Source: Pseudomonas xantholysinigenes
Lineage (GTDB): Bacteria; Pseudomonadota; Gammaproteobacteria; Pseudomonadales; Pseudomonadaceae
Length of the DNA: 64,000 bases
Reading direction: 5' to 3'
Assembly: GCF_014268885.2 (NCBI RefSeq)
Contig: NZ_CP077095.1
Location: 3,229,501 to 3,293,500 of the forward strand
The position numbers and the translations under genes are program-made. Under the pieces are notes generated by a model. It was not told the DNA's origin and made no database searches. It saw only the letters and a program-made list of their open reading frames with translations. Numbering within the stretch: position 1 is the stretch's first letter; each line of letters opens with the position of its first letter. Below, in pieces: positions 27,598 to 35,971 of the stretch.

Positions 27598-27617
27598 TTC
27601 GCGGCTTCAGCCGCGAA
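27598..27617. repeat. Short REP-like palindrome
   Basis: TTCGCGGCTTCAGCCGCGAA, a 20-base perfect palindrome (9-bp arms, 2-base centre) of the Pseudomonas REP type, between tpx and its terminator. Confidence 0.7.
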
Positions 27618-27645
27618 CACCGGCGCTCCCGCAGGGTGGCGCGAT

Positions 27646-28146
27646 TTACTTCAGTACAGCCAGCGCCGCCTCGTAGTTCGGCTCGTTGGCGATTTCGCCC
27701 ACCAGCTCGGCGTGCAGCACCTTGTCCTGCTCGTCCAGTACCACCACGGCACGGGCGGCCAGGCCGGCCAGCGGGCCGTCGGCGATGGCGACGCCGTAGT
27801 TCTGCAGGAACTCGACACCGCGCAGGGTCGACAGGTTCTTAACGTTCTCCAGGCCTTCGGCACCGCAGAAGCGCGCCTGGGCGAACGGCAGGTCGGCGGA
27901 GATGCACAGCACCACGGTGTTGGCCACGTCATTGGCCTGGGCGTTGAACTTGCGCACCGAGGTGGCGCAGGTCGGGGTGTCGACGCTTGGGAAGATGTTC
28001 AGCACCTTGCGCTTGCCGGCGAAGTCTTTCAGCGATTTGTCGGACAGGTCACCGGCGACCAGGGAGAAAGCTGGCGCCTGGGCACCGGCCTTGGGCAGCT
28101 CGCCTTTGACCTGTACCGGGTTACCTTTGAGCGTCACTTGAGCCAT
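27646..28146 (-). CDS. tpx: Thiol peroxidase Tpx (atypical 2-Cys peroxiredoxin)
   Basis: A 166-residue peroxiredoxin, the usual Tpx length. Peroxidatic Cys60 lies in [14 protein letters not shown] and resolving Cys94 in ARFCGAEG. A third cysteine (Cys81) is in [13 protein letters not shown]. It reduces hydrogen and alkyl peroxides with thioredoxin in the cytoplasm or periplasm-facing space; no signal peptide is seen. It is monocistronic with its own terminator. No OxyR site could be recognised with confidence. Confidence 0.96.
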   Translation of the reverse strand: MAQVTLKGNPVQVKGELPKAGAQAPAFSLVAGDLSDKSLKDFAGKRKVLNIFPSVDTPTCATSVRKFNAQANDVANTVVLCISADLPFAQARFCGAEGLENVKNLSTLRGVEFLQNYGVAIADGPLAGLAARAVVVLDEQDKVLHAELVGEIANEPNYEAALAVLK

Positions 28147-28260
28147 GGCGGAAATCCTTATGCGGGTTTGGAAAAAGACCCCGAGTTAAGCATGAAGCCG
28201 CGCAAGTGCCTATACGCAAACATGAAATTGTTGTATTGCCAGACAATTATTGTGGACAAA

Positions 28261-28298
28261 AAAATGCCCGGGTGGCGACAACCGACCCGGGCATTTTT
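28261..28298 (-). terminator. Strong, symmetric terminator between tpx and the permease
   Basis: AAAATGCCCGGGT pairs with ACCCGGGCATTTT around an 11-base loop, with A- and T-runs on both sides. It ends the minus-strand permease transcript 16 bases after its stop and could also work on the plus strand. Confidence 0.85.
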
Positions 28299-28313
28299 GC
28301 TGTCAGCGCGGCA

Positions 28314-29594
28314 TCAGGCCAGCAGGCCGTACACCACCGAGGTCAGGGCCACCAGGCCGACGACCACCACGAACAGGTTCGACAGCGCGCCGCTGTACTT
28401 GCGCATGGAAGGCACGCGGCGGATGGCGTACATCGGCATCAGGAACAGCAGCACGGCGATGATCGGCCCGCCGAGGGATTCGATCATGCCGAGGATGCTC
28501 GGGTTGAGGGTGGCGACGATCCAGCACACCACCAGCATCAGCGCGGCGACCACGCGGTCCAGGGCCTTGGCGCCCGGGCGCATGCCGGCCTTGGTGATCA
28601 TGCCCTTGAGGCCCTCGCTGGCACCGATGTAGTGGCCCAGGAACGACTTGGCGATGGCGATGAAGGCGATAAGCGGCGCGGCGAAGGCGATGGCCGGCTG
28701 TTCGAAGTGGTTGGCCAGGTACGACAGGATCGACAGGTTCTGCGCCTTGGCCTCGGCCAGTTGGGCGCTATCGAGGGTCAGCACGCAGCTGAACACGAAG
28801 AACAGCACCATCAGCACCATCAGCAGGTGGGCGCGACGCAGGATCTGGCCGCTGCGCTCATCGGCATGCTCGCCGTAGCGACGCTTCTGGTCGACGGCGA
28901 AGGCCGAGATGATCGGCGAGTGGTTGAACGAGAACACCATCACCGGGATCGCCAGCCACACGGTGTGCAGGAAGGCCGAGCCCGACGGCACCTGGGAAGC
29001 GGTGTCGAGGATGCCACCGGTCCAGTGCGGCACCAGGTACAGGGCCAGCAACGCGAGGGCGACGATGAACGGGTAGACCAGCAGGCTCATGACCTTGACC
29101 GTGGCCTGCTCGCCGCAGCGCACGATGCCCAGCAGGCCAAGGATCAGCAGGAATGACAGGATCGCCCGTGGCGGCGGGGCCATGTGCAGCTGGTGCTCCA
29201 TGAAGCTGCTGACAGTGTTGGTCAGGGCCACGCTATAGATCAGCAGAATCGGGAAGATGGCGAAGAAGTACAGCACGGTGATCAGCGCACCGGCGGTGAT
29301 GCCGAAGTGCTCCTCGACCACCTCGGTGATGTCGCCAACCTTGCTGCCCGAGAGCACGAAGCGGGTCAGCCCGCGGTGGGCGAAATAGGTCATGGGGAAG
29401 GCCAGCAAGGCCAGCACCAGCAGCGGCCAGAAGCCGCCGAGGCCGGCGTTGATGGGCAGGAACAGGGTTCCAGCGCCGATGGCCGTGCCGAACAGGCCCA
29501 GCATCCAGGTGGTGTCTTGACGCGACCAACTGCCGAGGGTGGCGGGGGTCGATTCTACAAAGCGTTGTTCAACGCTTGGGGCCTGCTCATTCAT
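28314..29594 (-). CDS. Amino-acid permease, HAAAP family (SdaC/TdcC-like)
   Basis: A 426-residue carrier from the ATG at 29594 with 11 membrane helices. The first helix has WMLGLFGTAIGAGTLFLPINAGLGG, typical of the hydroxy/aromatic amino acid permease family, and the middle has VFSFNHSPIISAFA. It probably imports serine, threonine or a related amino acid with protons. The location next to a D-lysine cluster suggests but does not prove another substrate. Upstream (29595-29780) is the promoter region; no clear boxes were fixed. Confidence 0.85.
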   Translation of the reverse strand: MNEQAPSVEQRFVESTPATLGSWSRQDTTWMLGLFGTAIGAGTLFLPINAGLGGFWPLLVLALLAFPMTYFAHRGLTRFVLSGSKVGDITEVVEEHFGITAGALITVLYFFAIFPILLIYSVALTNTVSSFMEHQLHMAPPPRAILSFLLILGLLGIVRCGEQATVKVMSLLVYPFIVALALLALYLVPHWTGGILDTASQVPSGSAFLHTVWLAIPVMVFSFNHSPIISAFAVDQKRRYGEHADERSGQILRRAHLLMVLMVLFFVFSCVLTLDSAQLAEAKAQNLSILSYLANHFEQPAIAFAAPLIAFIAIAKSFLGHYIGASEGLKGMITKAGMRPGAKALDRVVAALMLVVCWIVATLNPSILGMIESLGGPIIAVLLFLMPMYAIRRVPSMRKYSGALSNLFVVVVGLVALTSVVYGLLA

Positions 29595-29789
29595 TCCGGG
29601 TGAAGCTCCACTCGCAAGACTGCAACAGGCTGAGAATGGCGAAATAGACGATTCGCCCAACTCAACCGGGGAAGAGAGGCGCGATTGTGCATGCAAAGGT
29701 TGCACTTGGGGAAGCCCCGGCCGAGGGACGGTTGCACTTGTCTGTACAAGAACAAGATTTTTCTGAAGGACAAATGCCCCGCGGTAAAG

Positions 29790-30011
29790 GCCAGCCCTTT
29801 CAAGGTCTTTGCGTTTTTCGGATGTGGCCGCTTCAATTCAAGATTGCCGGGGCTGCGTTGCAGCCCTTTCGCGACACAAGGCCGCTCCTACAGGACGGCA
29901 CGGTCACCTGTAGGAGCGGCCCTGCCGAGGCGTCGGACCGGTCGGAATGGGTCGCAAAGCGACCCCAAGTCTAAGTCGGACGCCAATTCTCAACACCTTG
30001 AAAGGGCTGGC
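29790..30011. repeat. Composite repeat: 17-base inverted arms enclosing a REP pair
   Basis: GCCAGCCCTTTCAAGGT (29790-29806) recurs inverted at 29995-30011. Between them two REP-like units face each other: GCCGCTCCTACAGG at 29881-29894 and CCTGTAGGAGCGGC at 29907-29920. The element occupies most of the 429-base gap between the permease and the aminotransferase. It holds no gene that I can support. Confidence 0.65.
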
Positions 30012-30023
30012 GGTAAAGGCGGG

Positions 30024-31223
30024 TCAGCCCTTGTAGACGGCGGCGAATGCCTCGGCCACCTGGCGCAGGTTGGCCGGACGCAGGCCAGACATGCACACCC
30101 GGCCGCTGTCGATCAGGTACACACCGAACTCGTCACGCAGGCGACGCACCTGCTCGACGCTGAAGCCGGTGTAGCTGAACATGCCGCGCTGGCGCACGAA
30201 GAACTGGAAGTCCTGGCCCGGCAGCAGTTCGCCAAGCAGGTCGACCAGGCCCTGGCGCATGTCGAGGATACGCTTGCGCATCACTTCGACTTCCGCCACC
30301 CACTGCGCATTGAGGCCGGCATCGCCGAGCACGCCGGCCACCAACTGGGCGCCGAAGCACGGCGGGCTGGAATAGTTGCGGCGCACGGTGGCCTTGAGCT
30401 GGCCAAGCACGCTGGCGGCGCTGTCGGCGTCGTCGCAGACCACCGACAGCCCCCCTACCCGCTCGCCGTACAGCGAGAAGATTTTCGAGAACGAGTTGCT
30501 CACCAGGCACGGCACGCCGGCGCGGGCCATCTCACGGATGGCGTAGGCGTCGGCCTCCAGCGATTCGCTGAAGCCCTGGTAGGCGATGTCGAGGAATGGG
30601 ATCAGCTGGCGTGCCTTGACCACCTCGATTACCTGCTGCCACTGCTGCTGGTCCAGGTCGGCGCCGGTGGGGTTGTGGCAGCACGGGTGCAGCAGCACGA
30701 TGCTGTTGGCCGGCAGGGTCTGCAGGGTTTCGAGCATGCCAGCGAAGTTGACGCCGCGACTGGCCTGGTCGAAGTACGGGTAGCTGTGCACCTTGAAGCC
30801 CGCGCCTTCGAAGATCGCCCGGTGGTTATCCCAGGTCGGGTCGCTGACCCAGACTTCAGAGCCGGCGAAGTAGCGCTTGAGGAAGTCGGCGCCGACCTTC
30901 AGCGCGCCCGAGCCGCCGACGGTCTGCACCGTGGCCACCCGACCCGCGCTCACCGCCGGGTGCTCGGCACCGAACAGCAGCGCCTGGATCGCCTGGCGGT
31001 AGCTGGCCAGGCCTTCCATCGGCAGGTACAGCGAGGCTTCATGGGGTTGCCCGGCCAGGCGCTTTTCCACCTCAGCCACCGCCGCCAGCTGCGGCACCAC
31101 GCCAGCTTCGTCGTAGTACAGGCCGATGCTCAGGTTGACCTTGTCGGCGCGCGGATCGGCCTTGAAGGTTTCCATCAACGAGAGGATCGGGTCGCCGGCA
31201 TAGGCATCGACATGTTTGAACAC
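30024..31223 (-). CDS. amaC: Aromatic/D-lysine-pathway aminotransferase, TyrB/AmaC-like
   Basis: A 399-residue class I aminotransferase. The pyridoxal lysine is Lys247 in [16 protein letters not shown]. The family signatures [13 protein letters not shown] and LDIAYQGF match TyrB/AspC enzymes. The start is a GTG at 31223 with AAGGAGC eight bases upstream, giving [16 protein letters not shown]. In P. putida a gene of this type beside dpkA was named amaC and linked to D-lysine breakdown; aromatic amino acids are alternative substrates. It points the same way as dpkA but is separated by a 356-base gap full of REP units, so it has its own promoter. Confidence 0.82.
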   Translation of the reverse strand: MFKHVDAYAGDPILSLMETFKADPRADKVNLSIGLYYDEAGVVPQLAAVAEVEKRLAGQPHEASLYLPMEGLASYRQAIQALLFGAEHPAVSAGRVATVQTVGGSGALKVGADFLKRYFAGSEVWVSDPTWDNHRAIFEGAGFKVHSYPYFDQASRGVNFAGMLETLQTLPANSIVLLHPCCHNPTGADLDQQQWQQVIEVVKARQLIPFLDIAYQGFSESLEADAYAIREMARAGVPCLVSNSFSKIFSLYGERVGGLSVVCDDADSAASVLGQLKATVRRNYSSPPCFGAQLVAGVLGDAGLNAQWVAEVEVMRKRILDMRQGLVDLLGELLPGQDFQFFVRQRGMFSYTGFSVEQVRRLRDEFGVYLIDSGRVCMSGLRPANLRQVAEAFAAVYKG

Positions 31224-31264
31224 AGCGTGCAGCTCCTTGGTACGGATGGGGTCGCGAAAAAGAA

Positions 31265-31279
31265 GGTATCGAGAATACC
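31265..31279. promoter_or_regulatory. Small dyad upstream of amaC
   Basis: GGTATCGAGAATACC, a 5-bp inverted repeat with a 5-base spacer, about 42 bases before the GTG start. It could be an operator; no regulator is assigned. Confidence 0.3.
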
Positions 31280-31394
31280 GCCTGCCGACACGGGTTACAT
31301 CCCCTGGCCGGCAATCGCATATGGCAGCCTTGCAAAGAGCCGGTGTCAACTCGCGTTCAACTGCCTTGCTGAGATTTCTCAATCCGGCGTGACA

Positions 31395-31575
31395 CCTGTG
31401 GGAGCAGCCTCAGTCGCAAACACCGCGATGCTTGCTTCGCGGGTAAACCCGCTGCCACAGGCCTAGCGTATGCCCTGAAGCCGGCGCGATCCCTGTGGGA
31501 GCGGCTTCAGCCGCGAACACCGGCGCAGCCGGTGCCAGGCACCACCACGCTGGCTTCGCGGCCCGCTGCCACAGA
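31395..31575. repeat. Cluster of four REP-like units between amaC and dpkA
   Basis: Units begin or end at 31395, 31436-31461, 31492-31517 and 31555-31574. They alternate in orientation and share the GTGGGAGC and TTCGCGG cores, some with GCTGCC in place of GCTCCC. They fill the gap downstream of dpkA and upstream of amaC and could stop or stabilise the dpkA transcript. Confidence 0.75.
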
Positions 31576-31579
31576 GGGC

Positions 31580-32605
31580 CTACCCCACCAACGCCTGCAA
31601 CCCCACCCACTCCTGCTCGCTCAGCGCCACCCCTTCGCGCCCAGCCACTTCGCGCTCGCGATAGCGGCGCTCGCCCGGCATGCGGTTCAACCCCACCGCC
31701 TGCATCTGCTCCACCAGTTCGCGGCTACGCTGGGCAAAACGCTCACCCTCGGCCTTGGACGGGTCGATGACGATCAGCAGTTGCCCGGTCCAGGGCGTCT
31801 TCGCCCCCGGATGCCCGGACCAGTCGAACTCCCAGGAGAAGTGCCCACCGGTCAACGCCGCCGCCAGCAACTCGACCATCATCGACAGCGCCGAGCCCTT
31901 GTGCCCCCCAAACGGCAGCAAGGCGCCACCTTCGAGGATCGCCTGGGGATCGGTGGTAGGCTGGCCGCTGGCATCCACGCCCATGCCTTCCGGCAAGCGC
32001 TGCCCGGCCCGCGCGGCGATCTGCACATCGCCATGGGCCATGGCGCTGGTGGCCATGTCGAAGACGATCGGATCAAGCCCGGCGCAAGGCGCGGCGAAGG
32101 CAATGGGGTTGGTGCCGAACAGCGGCTTGCGTGCGCCATGGGGCACCACGCAGGTCATGCTGTTGACCACACTCAAGGCCACCAAGCCCTCTTCGGCGAA
32201 CGGTTCGACATCGGGCCACAGCGCGGCGAAATGATGGGAGTTGTGAATAGCCAGCACCGCGATGCCGGCAGCGCGCGCCTTCGCCACCAGCAGCGCACGC
32301 GCCGCCGCCAGCGCCGGCTGGGCAAAACCGCCCCGCGCATCCACCCGTACATACCCCGAAGCCACATCGCTCACCACAGGCTCTGCCTGGCCATCGACCC
32401 AGCCACTGGCCAGCGTCGATACATAACCGGGAATACGGAACACGCCATGGCTGTGGGCGCCATCACGCTGGGCGCTGGCGCAGTTGTGGGCAAGCACGGC
32501 GGCCACGGCCGCGCTGCAACCGTGGCGCTGCAAGATCGCCTGTAACAGCGCCTGCAGTTCGGCAAATGGCACGCGCACGACAGCGCCGGTGGTAGGTGCG
32601 GACAT
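31580..32605 (-). CDS. dpkA: Delta1-piperideine-2-carboxylate reductase (Ldh2/malate dehydrogenase-like family)
   Basis: A 341-residue NAD(P)H-dependent oxidoreductase of the type II malate/lactate dehydrogenase family. SHGVFRIPGY contains the family His, and NSHHFAALW, SMTCVVPHGARKPLFGTNPIAFA and LLPFGGHKGSALSMMVELLAAALTGG follow in the known order. The ATG at 32605 has AAGGAGC. The neighbours (RpiR regulator, amino-acid ABC importer, FAD oxidase) match the P. putida dpkA locus, where the enzyme reduces delta1-piperideine-2-carboxylate to L-pipecolate and acts on the proline analogue. Confidence 0.88.
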   Translation of the reverse strand: MSAPTTGAVVRVPFAELQALLQAILQRHGCSAAVAAVLAHNCASAQRDGAHSHGVFRIPGYVSTLASGWVDGQAEPVVSDVASGYVRVDARGGFAQPALAAARALLVAKARAAGIAVLAIHNSHHFAALWPDVEPFAEEGLVALSVVNSMTCVVPHGARKPLFGTNPIAFAAPCAGLDPIVFDMATSAMAHGDVQIAARAGQRLPEGMGVDASGQPTTDPQAILEGGALLPFGGHKGSALSMMVELLAAALTGGHFSWEFDWSGHPGAKTPWTGQLLIVIDPSKAEGERFAQRSRELVEQMQAVGLNRMPGERRYREREVAGREGVALSEQEWVGLQALVG

Positions 32606-32665
32606 CTGGAGCTCCTTATTGGAATTGGATTCGCTACAGCGCAACGCCCTCGACTCTCCCGCGAA

Positions 32666-32700
32666 TGACAGCTATCTGTCAAATATTGACTTGATGACAG
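32666..32700. promoter_or_regulatory. Probable RpiR operator between dpkA and the regulator
   Basis: TGACAG-CTAT-CTGTCA (32666-32681) is a perfect 6-bp dyad, followed by another TGACAG at 32695-32700. It lies in the 142-base divergent region, about 60 bases from dpkA and 50 from the rpiR-type gene, well placed to control both. Confidence 0.6.
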
Positions 32701-32747
32701 AAAACAGCCATTTTCATTCCCACGCCAGAAATCAGCCGGAGCCGTCC

Positions 32748-33620
32748 ATGAGCCCATCGATCAGGCAACGCCTGGAAAGCAGCCTGCACAGCGCTGCCGC
32801 CTCCGGCCGCAAGATCGCCAGCTACATGCTCGCCAACCTGCATGAACTGCCGTTCCAGACCTCCGCCAGCATCGCCGCCAAGCTCGACGTCAGCGAGTCC
32901 AGTGTCGGCCGCTTCTGCCGCGCGCTCGGCTACGCGCACCTCAAGGCGCTCAAGCAGGATTTGCAGAGCGACCTGGGCCAAGGCCCCTGGTTGGTCGGCG
33001 ACCGCCTTCAGGAATACCGCCAGGCCAGCGCCCCGTCCGACCATGACGGCTGCCTGGAAAAGGAAATCGCCGCGCTGGTACGCGTGCACGAATACAGCCG
33101 CACCGACACCTGGCACCAGGTCGCCCGGCGCCTGGCCGACCGGCCCCGGGTATTCATCGCCGGGTTCCAGACCGAACGTGGCGTGGCCATGTGCATGGCC
33201 CACCTGCTGCAATACCTGCGCGATGGCGTGCAACTGGTCGACGGCAGCGCCGGGCATTTCGGCGATGTGCTGCTGGGCCAGCCCCAGGCCAGCACCCTGG
33301 TGGTGTTCGAGGCGCGCCGTTACTCACGCCATGCCCTGCAGCTGTGCCAGCAGGCGCGGGCGCGGGGCATCCCGGTGACCCTGGTCACCGACACCTTCTG
33401 CGACTGGGCCGAGGAACACGCCGACGAGGTGTTCCGCATCCCCACCGAATTCAATCTGTTCTGGGAGTCCACCGCGACCATGCTGTCGTGGGTGCACCTG
33501 ATGGTCAACGAGGTCTGCAAAAAGCTCGGACCGGATGTTGAAACACGCTTGGAAGCAACTGCCGCTCTACATAACGAGTTCGTCGGCTACACCTCGTGGC
33601 CGGCGGGCAAACAACAATAG
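32748..33620 (+). CDS. RpiR/MurR-type transcriptional regulator
   Basis: A 290-residue regulator. Residues 1-80 form the HTH_6 domain (FQTSASIAAKLDVSESSVGRFCRALGY) and residues about 125-270 the SIS domain (RVFIAGFQTERGVAMCMAHLLQYL; TLVVFEARRYSRHALQLCQQARARGIPVTLVTD). SIS domains usually bind phosphosugars, so use in an amino-acid cluster is notable. The start at 32748 has a CCGGAG site. It is divergent from dpkA and reads into the transporter genes. Confidence 0.87.
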   Translation: MSPSIRQRLESSLHSAAASGRKIASYMLANLHELPFQTSASIAAKLDVSESSVGRFCRALGYAHLKALKQDLQSDLGQGPWLVGDRLQEYRQASAPSDHDGCLEKEIAALVRVHEYSRTDTWHQVARRLADRPRVFIAGFQTERGVAMCMAHLLQYLRDGVQLVDGSAGHFGDVLLGQPQASTLVVFEARRYSRHALQLCQQARARGIPVTLVTDTFCDWAEEHADEVFRIPTEFNLFWESTATMLSWVHLMVNEVCKKLGPDVETRLEATAALHNEFVGYTSWPAGKQQ

Positions 33621-33646
33621 CAAGAGTGCTGGAACAGAGGTGCGAG

Positions 33647-34399
33647 ATGAACAAAACCATGGCTATGGTGGGCGCATGCGCCCTGCTGCTGGCGGGCCAC
33701 GCCAGCGCCGAAACCCTGCGCTTCGCCACGGAAGGCGCGTATCCCCCGTTCAACTACGTCGATGCCAACAACCAGCTGCACGGCTTCGACATCGACATCA
33801 CCCATGCCCTGTGTGAACAGATGAAGGTCGAGTGCACCTTGGTGGCCCAGGATTGGGAGGGCATCATCCCGGCGCTGATGGCGCGCAAGTATGACGCCGT
33901 GGTCGCCTCGATGATCGATACCGAGGAACGGCGCAAGAAGATCGCCTTCACCGACCACTACTACCGCACCCCACTGACCGTGGCGGTGCCCAAGGACAGC
34001 CCGATCAGCGACGCGCAGACCGACTTCAAGGGCTACACCGTCGGTGCCCAGTCGGCCTCGACCCAGGCGATCTACGCCGAGGATGTGTATGGCAAGGCCG
34101 GCGCGGACGTGAAGCTGTACCCGACCCTCGACGAAGCCAACGCCGACCTTGCCGCCGGACGCCTGGACGGGGTGATCGCCGACAAGTTCCCGCTGCACGA
34201 ATGGCTGAACAAGAACAGCCAGGACTGCTGCAAGATCCTCGGCGATGTCGATGGTACCAAGGCCGACGCGGCAATCGCCGTGCGCAAGGACGACCAGGCC
34301 CTGCGCACGCGGCTGAACGAGGCGTTGGCAGCGATCGTCGCCAACGGCACCTACCAGAAGATCGCGAGCAAGTATTTCGCCTTCGATATCTACCAGTAG
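33647..34399 (+). CDS. Periplasmic binding protein of a basic/D-amino-acid ABC importer
   Basis: A 250-residue protein with a signal peptide (MNKTMAMVGACALLLAGHASA). The fold is the lysine/arginine/ornithine-binding type: LRFATEGAYPPFNYVDANNQLHGFDIDI, CTLVAQDWEGIIPALMARKYDAVVASM, and the disulfide pair of KNSQDCCKILG. It starts 26 bases after the rpiR-type gene. With the following permeases and ATPase it should import a basic amino acid; D-lysine is the likely substrate given the oxidase and DpkA. Confidence 0.88.
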   Translation: MNKTMAMVGACALLLAGHASAETLRFATEGAYPPFNYVDANNQLHGFDIDITHALCEQMKVECTLVAQDWEGIIPALMARKYDAVVASMIDTEERRKKIAFTDHYYRTPLTVAVPKDSPISDAQTDFKGYTVGAQSASTQAIYAEDVYGKAGADVKLYPTLDEANADLAAGRLDGVIADKFPLHEWLNKNSQDCCKILGDVDGTKADAAIAVRKDDQALRTRLNEALAAIVANGTYQKIASKYFAFDIYQ

Positions 34400-34410
34400 C
34401 CACCAGGTCT

Positions 34411-34501
34411 CCTGTGGGAGCGGGCTTGCCCGCGAAGGCGCCAGATCAGGCAACCCTGTCTCGGCCGCTGACGCATTCGCGGGCAAGCCCGCTCCCACAG
34501 G
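34411..34501. repeat. REPIN-like pair inside the ABC transporter operon
   Basis: Perfect 26-base arms at 34411-34436 and 34476-34501 in inverted orientation, with the CCTGTGGGAGCGGGC and CCCGCGAA cores. The pair lies between the binding-protein gene and the first permease gene, where an intramolecular hairpin could protect the upstream mRNA and give more binding protein than permease. Confidence 0.85.
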
Positions 34502-34529
34502 GATGGCGTGCGCACACAGGGGCTTCCCC

Positions 34530-35249
34530 ATGCTCGATCAACTCTCCCTGCTGTCCTTCGCCAGTGGCGGCTGGGGCCAGGCGCTGCTGGCCGGCGCCCT
34601 GGTCACCGTGTCGCTGGCCCTGGCCTGCCTGCCCATCGGCCTTCCACTGGGGCTGGTGGTAGCCCTCGCGGCGCGCTCGCGCAAACGCCTGCCGCGCGCC
34701 TGGGCCACCACCTTCTCCACGGTGTTTCGCGGCCTGCCCGAACTGCTCACCCTGCTGATCATCTACTACGGCTGCCAGATCGCCGCGCAGAAGATCCTCG
34801 CCGCCCTGGGTTATGAAGGCGAGGTACTGATCAACACCTTCCTCGCCGCGATGGCCGCCTTCAGTCTGGTGTTCGCCGCCTTTTCCAGCGAGATCTGGCT
34901 GATGGCCTTCAAGACCCTGCCCAAGGGCCAGCTCGAGGCCTGCGCGGCCCTGGGCCTGAGCCGGCGCACGGCGTTCTTCAAGGTCCTGCTGCCGCAACTG
35001 ACGCGCATCGCCCTGCCGGGGCTGTCGAACAACTGGCTGAGCCTGCTCAAGGACACCTCGCTGGTGTCGACCATTTCGCTGATCGACCTGATGCGCCAGA
35101 CCAACCTGGCGGTCAGCGTGACCAAGGAGCCGATGCTGTTCTATGGCGTGGCCTGCCTGGTCTACCTGCTGTTCTCGGCGCTCTCGGGGCGGGTCTTCGC
35201 CCTGCTCGAACGGCGCAGCAACCGTCACCTGCAAGGAGCCCGGCCATGA
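34530..35249 (+). CDS. ABC amino-acid importer permease 1 (HisQ type)
   Basis: A 239-residue membrane protein with about five helices, beginning MLDQLSLLSFASGGWGQALLAGALVTVSLALACLP. The coupling loop has EACAALGLSRRTAFFKVLLPQLTRIALPGLSNNW, the EAA motif that contacts the ATPase. The start at 34530 has only a weak AGGGG site right after the REP pair. Its stop overlaps the next permease start by 4 bases (ATGA). Confidence 0.9.
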   Translation: MLDQLSLLSFASGGWGQALLAGALVTVSLALACLPIGLPLGLVVALAARSRKRLPRAWATTFSTVFRGLPELLTLLIIYYGCQIAAQKILAALGYEGEVLINTFLAAMAAFSLVFAAFSSEIWLMAFKTLPKGQLEACAALGLSRRTAFFKVLLPQLTRIALPGLSNNWLSLLKDTSLVSTISLIDLMRQTNLAVSVTKEPMLFYGVACLVYLLFSALSGRVFALLERRSNRHLQGARP

Positions 35250-35956
35250 CCTTCGAGCAATTGCTGGCCTACGTGCTCGACCCCGACCTGCTGGAACGCT
35301 ACGGCCCACGTTTCATCGACGGGCTGCTGGTGACCGCCAAGCTGGTGGCAATCTCGTTCACCCTCGGCGCACTGCTGGGCATGCTGCTGGCCCTGGCGCG
35401 CATGTCGTCGCGCGGCGCCCTGCGACGCCTGGCCGCCGGCTATGTGTACTTCTTCCGCGGCTCGCCACTGCTGGCCCAGCTGTTCCTGCTGTACTACGGG
35501 CTGGGCTCGCTCAAGGGCTTCTGGCAGGACGTCGGGCTGTGGTGGTTCTTCCGCGAGGCCTGGTACTGCGCCCTGCTCGCCTTCACCCTCAACACCGCCG
35601 CTTACCAGGCCGAGATCTTCCGCGCCAGCCTGATGGCCGTCGCCCCCGGCCAGTACGAAGCCGCCCGGGCCCTCAACCTCAAGCGCTCGACCACCTTCTT
35701 CAAGGTGGTGTTGCCACAGTCGCTGCTGGTGGCCATCGGCCCGCTGGGCAATGAACTGATCATGATGATCAAGGCCAGCGCCATCGCCTCGCTGGTGACG
35801 ATCTATGACCTGATGGGGGTGACCAAGCTGGCCTTCTCGCGCAGCTTCGACTTCCAGATCTACCTGTGGGCGGCGGTGCTGTACCTGCTGATCGTGGAGA
35901 TCGTCCGACGCACCCTGAAACACCTGGAAGCCCGCCTGGGCCGCCACCTGAACTGA
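35246..35956 (+). CDS. ABC amino-acid importer permease 2 (HisM type)
   Basis: A 236-residue membrane protein with about five helices. The family start is GLLVTAKLVAISFTLGALLGMLLALAR, then YVYFFRGSPLLAQLFLLYYGLG, and the EAA loop YEAARALNLKRSTTFFKVVLPQSLLVAIGPLGNE. It overlaps the preceding permease by 4 bases and should form a heterodimer with it. Confidence 0.9.
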   Translation: MTFEQLLAYVLDPDLLERYGPRFIDGLLVTAKLVAISFTLGALLGMLLALARMSSRGALRRLAAGYVYFFRGSPLLAQLFLLYYGLGSLKGFWQDVGLWWFFREAWYCALLAFTLNTAAYQAEIFRASLMAVAPGQYEAARALNLKRSTTFFKVVLPQSLLVAIGPLGNELIMMIKASAIASLVTIYDLMGVTKLAFSRSFDFQIYLWAAVLYLLIVEIVRRTLKHLEARLGRHLN

Positions 35957-35971
35957 TTGAAGGAAGGTTCC

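Noticed and set aside
30002..30032. AAGGGCTG/CAGCCCTT as the amaC terminator
   Set aside because: The stem overlaps the stop codon and has only a short T-run; it is more simply part of the 17-base inverted repeat.
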